Shown here: positions 30,715-39,569 of the stretch, in pieces
Numbering within the stretch: the first letter of the stretch is position 1
Layout: each line of letters begins with the position of its first letter
Origin: a virus
Virus record (IMG/VR): IMGVR_UViG_3300038629_000541
Location: 1-47,095 of that record
Reading direction: 5' to 3' (one strand)
Length of the DNA stretch: 47,095 bases
The notes under the pieces: model-generated
The model's database searches: none
Seen by the model: the letters and a program-made list of their open reading frames with translations, nothing else
Told to the model about the DNA's origin: nothing
Made by a program: the position numbers and the translations under genes

Positions 30715-33596
30715 GTTATATCATAACTATACATTCCACTAGTTGACCCTGCCACATAAATAAAACCCGTAGCTTTATGAATTTTAAAATAATGACCAGT
30801 TGAAGAAGGTGCATATGTATCATCTGTATCTATATGTGTTAAATTTCCACTACCATCTACAGAATAGCTTAATATACCATCTAATTCTGCTACAGCATAA
30901 ATATAAGTTCCATCACCCCAAACACCCTTGTACCAGCCTGGTACATTATCTTTTGTATCTATATATGTTAAGTTTCCACTACCATCTACAGAATAACTTC
31001 TTATACCCTCAGAAGTAGCAACATAAATAAAATTTCCATCACCCCAAACATCATAATAACCCCCACCTTGATTATGTGTATCTATGACTGTCAAGTTTCC
31101 ACTTCCATCTACAGAATGACTTCTAATTCCAATACCCGAATGAGCACCATAAATATAAGTTCCATCCCCCCAAACTCTATAACAAAATCCACCTCCACCC
31201 ACTAAACTTATATGTGATAAGATACCACTTCCATCTACAGAATAAGTTCTTATACCAAGACTAGTAGCAGCATAAATATAAGTTCCATCACCCCAAACAC
31301 CATAGTAAGTACCACCTTCATCCTGCCAGTTTACTATATATGTTAAGAGTCCACTACCGTCTACTGAATAGCTTTTTATACCATCAGTACCGACAGCAAC
31401 ATAAATAAAATTACCATCTCCCCAAACACCCTGGTAATTATCTACACCTTGATAATCTGTATCTATATGAGTAATTTCACCTGTAGAAGGATTAACAGAA
31501 TAACTATGAAGACCACTACCACTAGCAGTAGCATATACAAAAGTTCCATCATCAAAAACATCTGTATGACTTCCTCCTGCATTTCCCTGATCTAAAGGTA
31601 TAAAAAATCCTGATGGTGCTGCTGACGTTGATGAACTGCTTGATGAAATAGAGCTTGAACTTGAACTACTTGAGGAAGAAGTAGAGCTACTCGAACTACT
31701 CGTATTATAAACTTGTATAAAAACCGCATCAAATGCTGTTTTACAATCAAACTTTCCAGATAGATGATTTTCATAAAGAGTAGCGATAACACTAGTTCCA
31801 TCAGCAGGATCATATACATAACCACTAGGATCACCCTGTTCACCATCAAAATTAGCAAAACCTCCAGTCGTTACTTCTTCATAAATTAATTCATCCACTT
31901 CAGCAGTAGAATCTGTTACTATTATTGTAGACGTACCATCCTGAACCATTGATCCATTAAGAACTTCATTATAAACAATAGAAGTCGAATCCAAATCAGG
32001 TGGAATACATACTAATGATATATGACGTATTTCCTCTATGAATGGAAAGAAATCAGTTTGTCTTATATCTGATACAGCACCAATATCATGATAGGAACCA
32101 CAGTCATAAGTTTCTCTTGCATAATATAAATTACTTGTTGAATCTTCTAAACAAATTGTACAAGGTCCAGTTGAATCAATATTCTCTTCTGTACAACAAG
32201 GATTTCCATTTGCTGTTAACCAATCATAGATAGGAAATTCTACTCTTGGAACTTCAGGATCATCTTCAACAATAATTGTATTAAATAGAGGATTGCTTAT
32301 TTGTAATAACTCAAGTAATAATAATCTTGCTCTATATGGTTTGAAGAAATTAATAACAGGTTTAAGATCATCAAAAAATGAATCTAAACCAAACATAATG
32401 AATCCCATATTAACAAAACCATATCCAAGATTAATACGAACCCAAGTTGATAGATCTTTCATTAAACTAAATAGCATCTCAGAGTCTGTTAATGTAGTAG
32501 AGTCCAATGAAGCTTTCAATGAAGGATTTATTAGAGTTAGAAACATTTCAGCATCTGTCTTGTTTTGTAGAAAGTTTCTAGGATTTTCTCTAGTGAATCC
32601 ATCATAAAATGTTGTAAGACCAGATAGAATCTCTGCTCTAACAGTTGGTTTAGTGGTTGCAGTTTCAAACTCATCTACTATGTCAGTTATTATAGAACTA
32701 GTTCCATCATAACATATAAAACTATCCCCAGTTTGACCAACATTGTATTGCTTAATAAAAACATATAAAACTGATAGATAGAGTTCTAATAAAGAAACGA
32801 CCTCACCTATTTCACTAACTTCAGCATTTGCTTCTGGTGGCACTCCATTATCTAAATAATATTGAAATTGATCTTGTACAAGTCGAATAAGAATACCAAT
32901 TTCAGCACCATCAATAGCAGCTACTGGACGAACACCTAAATAGGGAGTTTTAGAAGGAAGGTTAATATCATTTGTTTGTTGCAGTTGTAAGATTTGTTCT
33001 TCAGTATATAACCAGTGAGGATCATCTGCAGTTAATCTTTCATATTCAAATATAAGTTTAGAAGGATTAGTTGTTGTTCCAGCAACTGCTGTTCCTTCAA
33101 AAATTAAAGAATTTGCATTTTTTAACTTTATAAAAAACTCATATACATCCACTTTTGTAACACCATAATATTGTAACACTTCAACAATAGCTTGTGGTGT
33201 TCCTTTTCGTTTATACAAATTAACAAGATCTAAAAAGAAATTAATTTTTAAATCAGTGGGATTTTCATCATGTCCTTTTAATTGTGGAGAATAGTTATAT
33301 CCAAAACTTCTAAATAACTCATCAATATCAGAATTAGAAAGAGTTCTTGGGTCTGTTATTTTTGATGTTGCTGAACCAATAGTTTGATGTGATGCATACC
33401 AGTCAAGCAGAAAAGCTCTTAAACGTAACCAATCATTTTCATTAGTAGGAGGAGCTCCACCAAGAACAAAATCGAAATATAATTGACCTTTAGCTTTAGC
33501 ATCCTTGGCAAGGGAATCAAGCACTTCCGTCATACCATCTACAGTTTCTCCACTTGCTGCAGTGAATATGTCCCAAAAGTTATCTACTGTAAACAA
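30711..33596 (-). CDS. Baseplate/tail protein with Ser-rich linker and C-terminal seven-bladed beta-propeller, 961 aa
   Basis: Residues 1-480 resemble phage tail proteins at the baseplate edge: a helical head (DNFWDIFTAASGET), LRLRAFLLDWYASH, and FFLDLVNLYKRKGTPQAIVE, the 'R-(K)-G-T-x-x-A' segment of gpI-like proteins. After a Cys-containing beta region comes an almost pure Ser linker (about 637-672). Then follow seven repeats of about 40 residues built on VWGDGTYIYAA...GIRSYSVDGSGNLTHIDT-like units; the first and last are degenerate, as in a closed seven-bladed propeller. Propellers of this kind bind sugars or proteins, so it probably contacts the host surface. The gene closes the long fibre/lysis operon, directly after a 213-residue partner. 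Confidence 0.85.
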   Translation of the reverse strand: MFTVDNFWDIFTAASGETVDGMTEVLDSLAKDAKAKGQLYFDFVLGGAPPTNENDWLRLRAFLLDWYASHQTIGSATSKITDPRTLSNSDIDELFRSFGYNYSPQLKGHDENPTDLKINFFLDLVNLYKRKGTPQAIVEVLQYYGVTKVDVYEFFIKLKNANSLIFEGTAVAGTTTNPSKLIFEYERLTADDPHWLYTEEQILQLQQTNDINLPSKTPYLGVRPVAAIDGAEIGILIRLVQDQFQYYLDNGVPPEANAEVSEIGEVVSLLELYLSVLYVFIKQYNVGQTGDSFICYDGTSSIITDIVDEFETATTKPTVRAEILSGLTTFYDGFTRENPRNFLQNKTDAEMFLTLINPSLKASLDSTTLTDSEMLFSLMKDLSTWVRINLGYGFVNMGFIMFGLDSFFDDLKPVINFFKPYRARLLLLELLQISNPLFNTIIVEDDPEVPRVEFPIYDWLTANGNPCCTEENIDSTGPCTICLEDSTSNLYYARETYDCGSYHDIGAVSDIRQTDFFPFIEEIRHISLVCIPPDLDSTSIVYNEVLNGSMVQDGTSTIIVTDSTAEVDELIYEEVTTGGFANFDGEQGDPSGYVYDPADGTSVIATLYENHLSGKFDCKTAFDAVFIQVYNTSSSSSSTSSSSSSSSSSISSSSSSTSAAPSGFFIPLDQGNAGGSHTDVFDDGTFVYATASGSGLHSYSVNPSTGEITHIDTDYQGVDNYQGVWGDGNFIYVAVGTDGIKSYSVDGSGLLTYIVNWQDEGGTYYGVWGDGTYIYAATSLGIRTYSVDGSGILSHISLVGGGGFCYRVWGDGTYIYGAHSGIGIRSHSVDGSGNLTVIDTHNQGGGYYDVWGDGNFIYVATSEGIRSYSVDGSGNLTYIDTKDNVPGWYKGVWGDGTYIYAVAELDGILSYSVDGSGNLTHIDTDDTYAPSSTGHYFKIHKATGFIYVAGSTSGMYSYDIT
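30714..31570 (-). repeat. Tandem repeats of about 120-135 bp encoding propeller blades
   Basis: Five central blades are so similar that strings like CCATCTACAGAATA recur about every 120-135 bases. This indicates recent blade duplication or gene conversion, and gives a substrate for recombination that changes blade number or surface. Confidence 0.85.
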
Positions 33597-33610
33597 ATTT
33601 TTATCTCCCC

Positions 33611-34252
33611 TTAGTCAAACGTAGTAATATCTGGTTCTCTTAAAGTCATGTAGTCAAAATACTGATCCATAACATACATTTCATAAAGAGATTCTAAAAC
33701 AGTTCCGTTTGATACTAATGTTGAATTATTATAATTGGAATAGTTACTATATATTTTTAAATCTAAATATAAAAAAATTAACTTTGATAAAACAGTCGAT
33801 AAGTTTTCATAATTCGCATATAAAATATTTGCAGTTGAATCAAAAGAGGTAGAGAGGGAATCAACTATTGTTACTCCAGTTGAATCCCCTCTATACGCTA
33901 ATAAAGAATCCAATAAAACAAAATCATCAGATTGCAAAGTAAAGACATTTGTTCCTTCGTCATCATCCGTTATAAGATATTTAGCTGATGCTGGATAAAT
34001 CATAATTCGATGTTTAACAACGTTGGGCCAACAAGAAATACTTTCTTCTTTATACAGATATTTATATGTTGGATATGTTACTGTATCAAAATCATCATTA
34101 AAAAGAAGAGCTATAAATGAATTGGGTGTAAGATAAACTGAACCAATATCAACTGGCAAAGGAACCTCATTCTTATTTATTGAAGATCCTACTACAAACG
34201 AATGAAACCACGTTTGTAATTCAGAAACTAATATAGTAGATGCTAATGTCAT
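33611..34252 (-). CDS. Virion-like protein paired with the propeller protein, 213 aa
   Basis: A helical N-terminus is followed by a beta-rich middle rich in Tyr, Ser and Thr, and a final YVMDQYFDYMTLREPDITTF. No catalytic motif is seen. It starts at the stop of the HD gene (one-base spacing) and lies 14 bases before the propeller gene, so it probably supports that baseplate/fibre part. Function inferred from context. Confidence 0.65.
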   Translation of the reverse strand: MTLASTILVSELQTWFHSFVVGSSINKNEVPLPVDIGSVYLTPNSFIALLFNDDFDTVTYPTYKYLYKEESISCWPNVVKHRIMIYPASAKYLITDDDEGTNVFTLQSDDFVLLDSLLAYRGDSTGVTIVDSLSTSFDSTANILYANYENLSTVLSKLIFLYLDLKIYSNYSNYNNSTLVSNGTVLESLYEMYVMDQYFDYMTLREPDITTFD

Positions 34253-34819
34253 TTAATTCCTCACGTCAGTCTGAATTAAATCAGCTGTACTCATCATATC
34301 TAACACATGAATAAAGAGAGTTTCTGGATTATAATCCTTAAAGGAAAAAGGTTTATTTTTTGGTACATCTGTACTCCATTGACCAGAATGAAATCTCATA
34401 GATTCCTCCATGATTTGAAATTCTTCTTCAGTTAATATTTCTAAAAATGTATCTTTATTAATATTAACCATATCAGCAGCTGATTGATCATGTTTAGTAT
34501 CTGTATGTCTACGACTTCCTTGTTTTCCATATTTCAATGAGTCATGTAAAGCAATTGCAAGCAACATTTTATCTCCGTTAGATGTTCTTAATTTAAAGTT
34601 GAACAACCTCATAACTTTAGTTGCTGCATAAAGTAATTCATAAACATGCTCTCCTTGATTAGGAACATCTCCATTCAATTTCTTATGCCATTTTCCTGTT
34701 GACGATGTTGCCTTATTCCAAGTATTGGGAAGTACACGATCAATACCCTTCCATAAATTAAACGCTCTTCCTGTCAAATTATTATTTAACAATTCAGTAA
34801 TCTTCTCTTTATACTCCAT
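34253..34819 (-). CDS. HD-domain phosphohydrolase, 188 aa
   Basis: The HD core is visible: H58 in GEHVYELLYAA, H92-D93 in AIALHDSLKYG, further HD at 110-111, H144 in RFHSGQW, and D174/D180 in HVLDMMSTADLI. It lacks a second domain, so it belongs to the small phage and bacterial HD hydrolases that act on nucleotides or signalling molecules. The residue set for two metals looks complete. Its position, between small lysis-side genes and fibre genes, gives no clear pathway; nucleotide pool control or counter-defence against cyclic nucleotide signals are possible. Confidence 0.8.
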   Translation of the reverse strand: MEYKEKITELLNNNLTGRAFNLWKGIDRVLPNTWNKATSSTGKWHKKLNGDVPNQGEHVYELLYAATKVMRLFNFKLRTSNGDKMLLAIALHDSLKYGKQGSRRHTDTKHDQSAADMVNINKDTFLEILTEEEFQIMEESMRFHSGQWSTDVPKNKPFSFKDYNPETLFIHVLDMMSTADLIQTDVRN

Positions 34820-34849
34820 TATATTTCCTTTCTTTTAAATCAACTTATC

Positions 34850-35083
34850 TTATTTATCAGAAGCTTCACTTTTATTTAATTTATGAGATTTGAATCTAAT
34901 ATTAACAATTTCTTCTGCTTGTTCATCCAAATTAATAATCTGACCATCAAGTAAAAATGCTTTTGTTTGAACTATTGTTGCTTCAGTTTTTAACCAATTT
35001 AATAATTGTATCTTTGCTGGTTTTGATAATTTAGATTCAAACACTATTGATCCAGCAAGTTTTTTTAATTTAACTGTATTCAT
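34850..35083 (-). CDS. Small helical protein, 77 aa
   Basis: Two amphipathic helices (LKKLAGSIVFESKL and AKIQLLNWLKTEA), then an AFLLDGQI turn and an acidic/basic tail. No cysteines, no signal. A ribosome site AGGACAAT precedes the ATG. It resembles small conserved phage proteins I cannot name. Confidence 0.65.
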   Translation of the reverse strand: MNTVKLKKLAGSIVFESKLSKPAKIQLLNWLKTEATIVQTKAFLLDGQIINLDEQAEEIVNIRFKSHKLNKSEASDK

Positions 35084-35104
35084 TTTTATTGTCCTCCAAT
35101 GTAT

Positions 35105-35509
35105 TTACTTCATTAACTCATCTAACTTACTCTTAACTAAATCTTTTTTTTGTTTTAAATTGTCATAATCCTCCATAGCTTCAGAATCATTTGGATGTTG
35201 TCTTAACCATTGTCTCATCTTGTATATTTGATTTTGAATACTATCTAATAGATTAGAATAATATCTATAATCATTTTCTCTTTTTTGATTTTCTAAAGAA
35301 ACTTGTTGCTCCTTTCTAAATTGTTCTAAATTCATTACTAAATGTTTTTCTATATTTTCAAACTTTAAATTAGTTACTTCCCTTTCACCTGCAATATCTT
35401 TATCGTGATCGTCTTGATTATTATATCTATCTTCTAAAACAAATCCAGTAGTCACAAGAGAAGCAACTATTAAAATTGCTCCACCTATTACTGTAATTTT
35501 TTTCCACAT
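35105..35509 (-). CDS. Inner-membrane coiled-coil protein, spanin-like, 134 aa
   Basis: MWKKITVIGG starts one N-terminal membrane span (about 5-24, with positive residues before it), so the rest should face the periplasm. Residues 40-130 are charged and heptad-like (VTNLKFENIEKHLVMNLEQF, then Gln/Lys/Glu-rich). This is the layout of an i-spanin. The gene follows a holin-like gene and a lipoprotein gene, as in spanin-type lysis modules of Gram-negative phages. Confidence 0.65.
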   Translation of the reverse strand: MWKKITVIGGAILIVASLVTTGFVLEDRYNNQDDHDKDIAGEREVTNLKFENIEKHLVMNLEQFRKEQQVSLENQKRENDYRYYSNLLDSIQNQIYKMRQWLRQHPNDSEAMEDYDNLKQKKDLVKSKLDELMK

Positions 35510-35522
35510 TTTAACATTCCTT

Positions 35523-35924
35523 TCAACCTAAACGCTTTCTTTCTTTTTCATTATAAACTATTTCTTCAATTCTAGTGTTTATCAAATCATCAAGATCATT
35601 AACACCTCTTCTCAACATAATTTCTGTACGCTCCGGAATTTGTTTTTTAACTTCATTAAAGACAGTATTTTTTATGTTAGTTGCTTCTTCTTTAGTGATT
35701 TTACCATCAGCAGCATATTTCTTCATTTCTTGTTCTGCTTTTTTAACAGCACCAGTTGCTATAAAATTGAATTGTTTAAATGCAAAATCAATTGCTTCAT
35801 TATCTGTTCTTCCTCTAACAAATCTTCGAAGTTCATTCAATCCCCAAGTTAAAACTATTCCTACTGCTGTAACTAAAGTAGGAACAATCAACATCATAAA
35901 TTGTTTCAATATTTCATCTACCAT
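35523..35924 (-). CDS. Holin-like protein (LLH family-like), 133 aa
   Basis: A single N-terminal span (about 8-28, IVPTLVTAVGIVLTWGL) is followed by a long, charged helical domain with AIDFAFKQFNFIATGAVKKAE and a Lys/Glu-rich end. This is the layout of LLH-type phage holins. The neighbours are a lipoprotein, a papain-like peptidase and the spanin-like protein, all pointing to lysis. It could also be a tail-associated membrane protein. Confidence 0.65.
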   Translation of the reverse strand: MVDEILKQFMMLIVPTLVTAVGIVLTWGLNELRRFVRGRTDNEAIDFAFKQFNFIATGAVKKAEQEMKKYAADGKITKEEATNIKNTVFNEVKKQIPERTEIMLRRGVNDLDDLINTRIEEIVYNEKERKRLG

Positions 35925-35927
35925 AAT

Positions 35928-36209
35928 TTACCTCCCAAGCAAAGGTGTTGATAATTGTGCATCTGCATCTGCTTGTATATGTTTTGGAACCTCTGCTTGA
36001 ATATAAATAGTTAAATTTCCAGATCCAGGTGGAATAAAAATAACTTGTCTTTGTAAGTTATTTGTTTCTTCTAAATTAATATCTTGTTCTTGTAATTTCT
36101 CAAGATCTTCATTGTTACCAACATAGTAATGAAAATTAACATCATATGTTCTTACAGTACACGATAAAAATATTAAAAGAAAAAGTGATATATAAATTAA
36201 TCTATTCAT
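35928..36209 (-). CDS. Small lipoprotein, candidate o-spanin, 93 aa
   Basis: MNRLIYISLFLLIFLSC is a lipoprotein signal with Cys at the end of the hydrophobic segment; the residue three before the Cys is Phe, slightly atypical. The mature part is about 77 residues and contains IFIPPGSGNL and a short Pro-poor tail. I prefer the ATG at 36209, which overlaps the upstream stop as TAATG, to the in-frame ATG at 36221. Together with 35105-35509 it may form a two-part spanin. Confidence 0.65.
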   Translation of the reverse strand: MNRLIYISLFLLIFLSCTVRTYDVNFHYYVGNNEDLEKLQEQDINLEETNNLQRQVIFIPPGSGNLTIYIQAEVPKHIQADADAQLSTPLLGR

Positions 36210-36769
36210 TATGATTTCCATGAATATATTTTAATTCTTGGTTTATAAATTCCAAGGTTGTCAAATTCACCTGGTCTCAAAGCTCTATCTTGTTTTTCTA
36301 ATATTTTAGATTCTTCTAATACCCATTGAGCAAATTCAGAACAAAAGCTATATTTTTCTACATCAACACTAACCTTTTTATATGAGTTACGAATTAATGA
36401 TATATAGTCATATTTCATTTCTACTACTCGACCTTCTGCTAAAAGACAAATACTTGCAACTTCATCTCTATATTCATTATACTCACTCTTTAGAGAATGC
36501 CAATATATAGTTCCTTTATAATTTTTTAATCTAGCAGATATTAAATTCAATTCAAGACCATTTGCTAATGCTTCCATTATAAATTTTCTATCTTTAATAT
36601 TTTTAAACTGATCCACACACCATAAAAGAGCAGTATGATTAACATCCTTCTTTGTTATCTTACGTATCATTCTTCCAACAAATGAATGAGTAGCAAATTC
36701 CAAAAGATCTCCATTATCCATCAAATGACGATATACATAATATTGTCCTAGATCTTTTATTCTATCCAT
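36209..36769 (-). CDS. Permuted NlpC/P60 (YiiX-like) papain-fold peptidase or amidase, 186 aa
   Basis: GDLLEFATHSF (20-30), then NHTALLW with H45, and a late KYSFCSEFAQWVL with C143. The order His first and Cys last marks a circularly permuted papain fold, as in YiiX/YebB-like proteins. There is no signal peptide, so it needs the holin to leave the cytoplasm. In this operon it probably serves as the endolysin or as a cell-wall peptidase of the virion. It overlaps both neighbours. Confidence 0.72.
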   Translation of the reverse strand: MDRIKDLGQYYVYRHLMDNGDLLEFATHSFVGRMIRKITKKDVNHTALLWCVDQFKNIKDRKFIMEALANGLELNLISARLKNYKGTIYWHSLKSEYNEYRDEVASICLLAEGRVVEMKYDYISLIRNSYKKVSVDVEKYSFCSEFAQWVLEESKILEKQDRALRPGEFDNLGIYKPRIKIYSWKS

Positions 36770-37296
36770 ATGCTTAATCCCCTCACTTCGACCACGAGAT
36801 CATCAATACTAGATATTACAAGAATAATATCATCTGGAGGAATTATTTCAGCTTGTGGAATTTGTAAAAATGTGCCACCAAGAAGAAGAATTTGAGCACC
36901 AACCATTTTATTTATTTTAGTAAATTGAGCTAAAACTATGGTTTGTAGATCACCAAATGATAAACCATTTTTAACACGGTCTTTAGTATAGTCTGCCCAT
37001 TTTTTAAACTCTTTAAATGTATATCCTTCTAATATTAGACCTTCTTTAGATACAACTTCTAATCCCCTATGAAGAACACATGGGTCGAGACTATAATCTT
37101 GTTCCAAATTGCAAATATAACTCACTCTTCCAGCTTCTCTAACTTCAATACAAAACTGACTTAATTCAATTTGTGAACCATCCGGTTTATCAACAATACA
37201 AGGAACTGTTACTCCTCCTGGTTGTAGTCCAATACTCGAACACGCTACCATTAAAAGTAATACACCTGAACACAATGCCATAACTAAACTTTTCAT
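36757..37296 (-). CDS. Lipoprotein, 179 aa
   Basis: MKSLVMALCSGVLLLMVAC gives a signal with lipobox-like Met-Val-Ala-Cys. The mature part has five further Cys (CIVDK, FCIEV, YICNLEQ, DPCVLH) in its first 65 residues, probably disulfide-forming in the periplasm. The C-terminus is beta-rich. It heads the lysis cassette and overlaps the peptidase gene by 13 bases. A lysis or superinfection role is possible. Confidence 0.7.
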   Translation of the reverse strand: MKSLVMALCSGVLLLMVACSSIGLQPGGVTVPCIVDKPDGSQIELSQFCIEVREAGRVSYICNLEQDYSLDPCVLHRGLEVVSKEGLILEGYTFKEFKKWADYTKDRVKNGLSFGDLQTIVLAQFTKINKMVGAQILLLGGTFLQIPQAEIIPPDDIILVISSIDDLVVEVRGLSIWIE

Positions 37297-37299
37297 AAC

Positions 37300-37998
37300 T
37301 TATCCTCGCTTCTGATTTGGTTTTTTCTTACCAAGTATTTTTACGACTTCTTTTAAGATTTTATATTGATCTCCACTTGCTGCAGCATTTGTTGCTTGTT
37401 CATATATGATGTCTTGAATCCGTTTGGTTTTACTTCCAACTTTTGCCATATATTTATAAATGAACTCTTCATTAACGTGTTTTTTAAGATCGTTTCTTGT
37501 AATTTTTCTCTTTTCAGTTTTTGGTTTAACATTTGTAGTTTTAATATTTCTATATTGACTAAGCTTCTCCTCAACAATTTGTTCCTTTTTTAACTTGGTC
37601 TTATCACTTGATTCTGAAACAGACTTAACTTTGACTCCAGTTTTTCTATTCTCACTAACTCGAGAACGATCATCTTCATCTGCTATTTTAGCTTCAATTG
37701 TCACAGGCATCTTAACTTCTATTTCACCTTTCCAAGGACTAAAATAATCTTGATCTTCTGTATATAAATCAAGTTGAGCTTCAAATACTGTTCCATTTTT
37801 AATAGCTTTCTTAACAAGATTTTTTAATGGAGCAATAACTGCCTGTATTTGATTATCTCCAACGACGACTGGAAATCCAAGTTGAACTTCTTCGGAAATA
37901 AAGAATCTTACAAACCCATTAATTTCTGAAGAACTTGCTCCTGACAATTCAACTTCAAATGTCAAAACCTTTTCTTTAGTTGGATTTAAATATAACAT
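37300..37998 (-). CDS. Hypothetical protein, 232 aa, beta N-terminal half and basic helical C-terminal half
   Basis: Residues 1-105 have a strand pattern (VLTFEVELSGASS, GFVRFFISEEVQLGFPVVVG), like a small virion domain. A Lys/Glu-rich flexible region follows (about 108-175). The end (FIYKYMAKVGSKTKRIQDII, then QYKILKEVVKILGKK) is helical and basic. A head or tail accessory protein is plausible; no family is recognised. Confidence 0.7.
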   Translation of the reverse strand: MLYLNPTKEKVLTFEVELSGASSSEINGFVRFFISEEVQLGFPVVVGDNQIQAVIAPLKNLVKKAIKNGTVFEAQLDLYTEDQDYFSPWKGEIEVKMPVTIEAKIADEDDRSRVSENRKTGVKVKSVSESSDKTKLKKEQIVEEKLSQYRNIKTTNVKPKTEKRKITRNDLKKHVNEEFIYKYMAKVGSKTKRIQDIIYEQATNAAASGDQYKILKEVVKILGKKKPNQKRG

Positions 37999-38013
37999 TA
38001 TTTTTTACCTCTT

Positions 38014-38223
38014 TTAATAATCACCTATTGTAATTTGTTTAACAAGAATTTTTAATCCTTTATCTTTTTCCTTAACATTTCTAAAATATACTTTATCAAC
38101 TGTAACTGCAAACTTTTGTTTTTCTGCTAATTGACTAGTTGGTGGCGCTCCACCTCCAAATCCTGTACCTCCACCACCGCAACAATCTCGAAACATTCCT
38201 CCAGTTGCGATGCTTACTGACAT
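38014..38223 (-). CDS. Small Gly-rich protein, 69 aa
   Basis: After MSVSIATGGMF comes RDCCGGGGTGFGGGAPP, a Cys-Cys plus poly-Gly linker. A beta-rich end follows (KFAVTVDKVYFRNV). The ATG at 38223 has GGAGGG seven bases upstream. That ribosome site and the start lie inside the 3' end of the homing endonuclease gene, ten bases before its stop. Function unknown; a virion-associated peptide is possible. Confidence 0.65.
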   Translation of the reverse strand: MSVSIATGGMFRDCCGGGGTGFGGGAPPTSQLAEKQKFAVTVDKVYFRNVKEKDKGLKILVKQITIGDY

Positions 38224-39041
38224 TCGATTGCCCTCCAACCAATAGTACTTTTTGATTTCTCACTTCTTAAATTTTTTTGATTAGAACTTACCTCTATGCT
38301 ATTTTTTAAACTTCTCCTTATCATAGAAAATGATAAATTCATTTCATTACAAAAATTTAATAAACCATCTTTAACTGTAAAAATAATTCCTTGTGGCGAT
38401 ACCATTTTATATTTTTTAGACATTGGATTTTTTCTACCAACAAAACATTCTTTCTCTATCAAAACATCTGATATTTTTAAATTTGTCTCTTTAGTTGGTT
38501 TATATAAACGTCGTTTTTTATTTCCCTTCTCTATAATTTCCTTCTTTCTTTCTTCAGATAATTTACAAAAGGGATTATTACTACCTTTTAAATAGCTATT
38601 ATCTCTTTTTAATATATTTCTTCTTCTTTCTTCAATAGTCATATTTTTAAAGATTCCATTTTTTAAATAAGTGTTATCCCTATTTTCACAAGCTTTTTTA
38701 GCAGCTAATTTTCTTCTTTCAATAGATATTCTTTCTTTGGTCCATAGTGGACCTCCTTCCCCACCTTGTGTCATATTATAACCAGATTTAAAAGAATCAA
38801 AGAAATAAATATAAAATTTTTCTAATTCATTTAACCAATTTTTTGAACAATTTCCTTTCCATAGAATATCCCAAGAAAAATTTTCAGAACTATATTTTCT
38901 TAAAGCGTCATGTAATGTAGATTTATATTTATTTTTCTCCATATCACATAGATGCTGTTTTATTCTAATATTTAACGAAAATATACTTTTACCAATATAG
39001 CATTTTTCATTCTTTAGATTTAAGCATCTATAAATTAACAT
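38214..39041 (-). mobile_element. GIY-YIG homing endonuclease gene, 275 aa
   Basis: The nuclease domain is at the N-terminus: LIYRCLNLKNEKCYIGKS, giving a degenerate GIY and a full YIG, IRIKQHL with the catalytic Arg, and NELEKFYI with the metal Glu (about 72). Then come NUMOD3-like, basic DNA-binding repeats ('G-S-N-N-P', EERKKEI, EERRRNI) and a helical C-terminus (MIRRSLKN). Its codon use is much more Lys/Asn/Ile-heavy than that of the neighbours. It starts in the stop of the virion gene before it (TAATG) and ends ten bases inside the next gene, so it has inserted without any spacer. It is a freestanding selfish gene that spreads by cutting phage genomes lacking it. Confidence 0.88.
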
Positions 39042-39559
39042 TATTCCACCACCTGTTTCCAATATGTGAATTGACCACATTCGGTTCCATCTGCTTCAAT
39101 ACGATAAGTTTCAATAACATTATTTACTGTTCCAACAGAAGCTTTATCGGAATATGTTCTTACTCTTGCTGCAATCATATTCCCACTCTCATCATATGTT
39201 GGATTATCTATGTACATATTATGCTTTGATAGACCAAGAGTTTTTTCTACAGAATCATATATCATTGTTAAGTCTGCATTGAATATTTGAACATCATCCG
39301 CTTTACCCCAAGGAAAGTAAGTTGGGTGTGTTGCATTTACATACCATGTTCCCTCAGAGTTTGGAGTAAATGCATATTTATAATTTCCACTTCCAAGTTC
39401 TGTAATTGATCCAGACACAGAACCTGATACTTCATTACCTGTTGGATTATATACATATAAAGTAAATGCTCCTGGAACGATACCTGTTATTAAGTTACCA
39501 TTGATATCTGAAACTGTAAAGTGTTCAGATACAGGTTGATTAATAACTCCTTGTAGCAT
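39041..39559 (-). CDS. Virion-like beta-sandwich protein, 172 aa
   Basis: Two beta-rich parts. The first (about 1-85) has an Ig-like 'G-S-G-N-Y-x-(F)' turn in ELGSGNYKYAFTP. The second carries NMYIDNPTYDESGNMIAARV and TYSDKASVGT, then GQFTYWKQVVE. This second pattern recurs in phage fibre/head-tail accessory proteins I know only as hypothetical. It starts the fibre group on the downstream side and ends in the overlap with the homing endonuclease gene. Confidence 0.72.
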   Translation of the reverse strand: MLQGVINQPVSEHFTVSDINGNLITGIVPGAFTLYVYNPTGNEVSGSVSGSITELGSGNYKYAFTPNSEGTWYVNATHPTYFPWGKADDVQIFNADLTMIYDSVEKTLGLSKHNMYIDNPTYDESGNMIAARVRTYSDKASVGTVNNVIETYRIEADGTECGQFTYWKQVVE

Positions 39560-39569
39560 ATTACTCTCC

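Noticed and set aside
30720-31560. Regular repeats of about 120-135 bp that might be a CRISPR or iteron array
   Set aside because: They are in-frame coding repeats of propeller blades, without short identical repeats and unique spacers.
31592-31858. ORF on the same strand in another frame over the Ser-rich linker
   Set aside because: It is a shadow of the Ser/Thr codon run inside the 961-residue gene, with no ribosome site.
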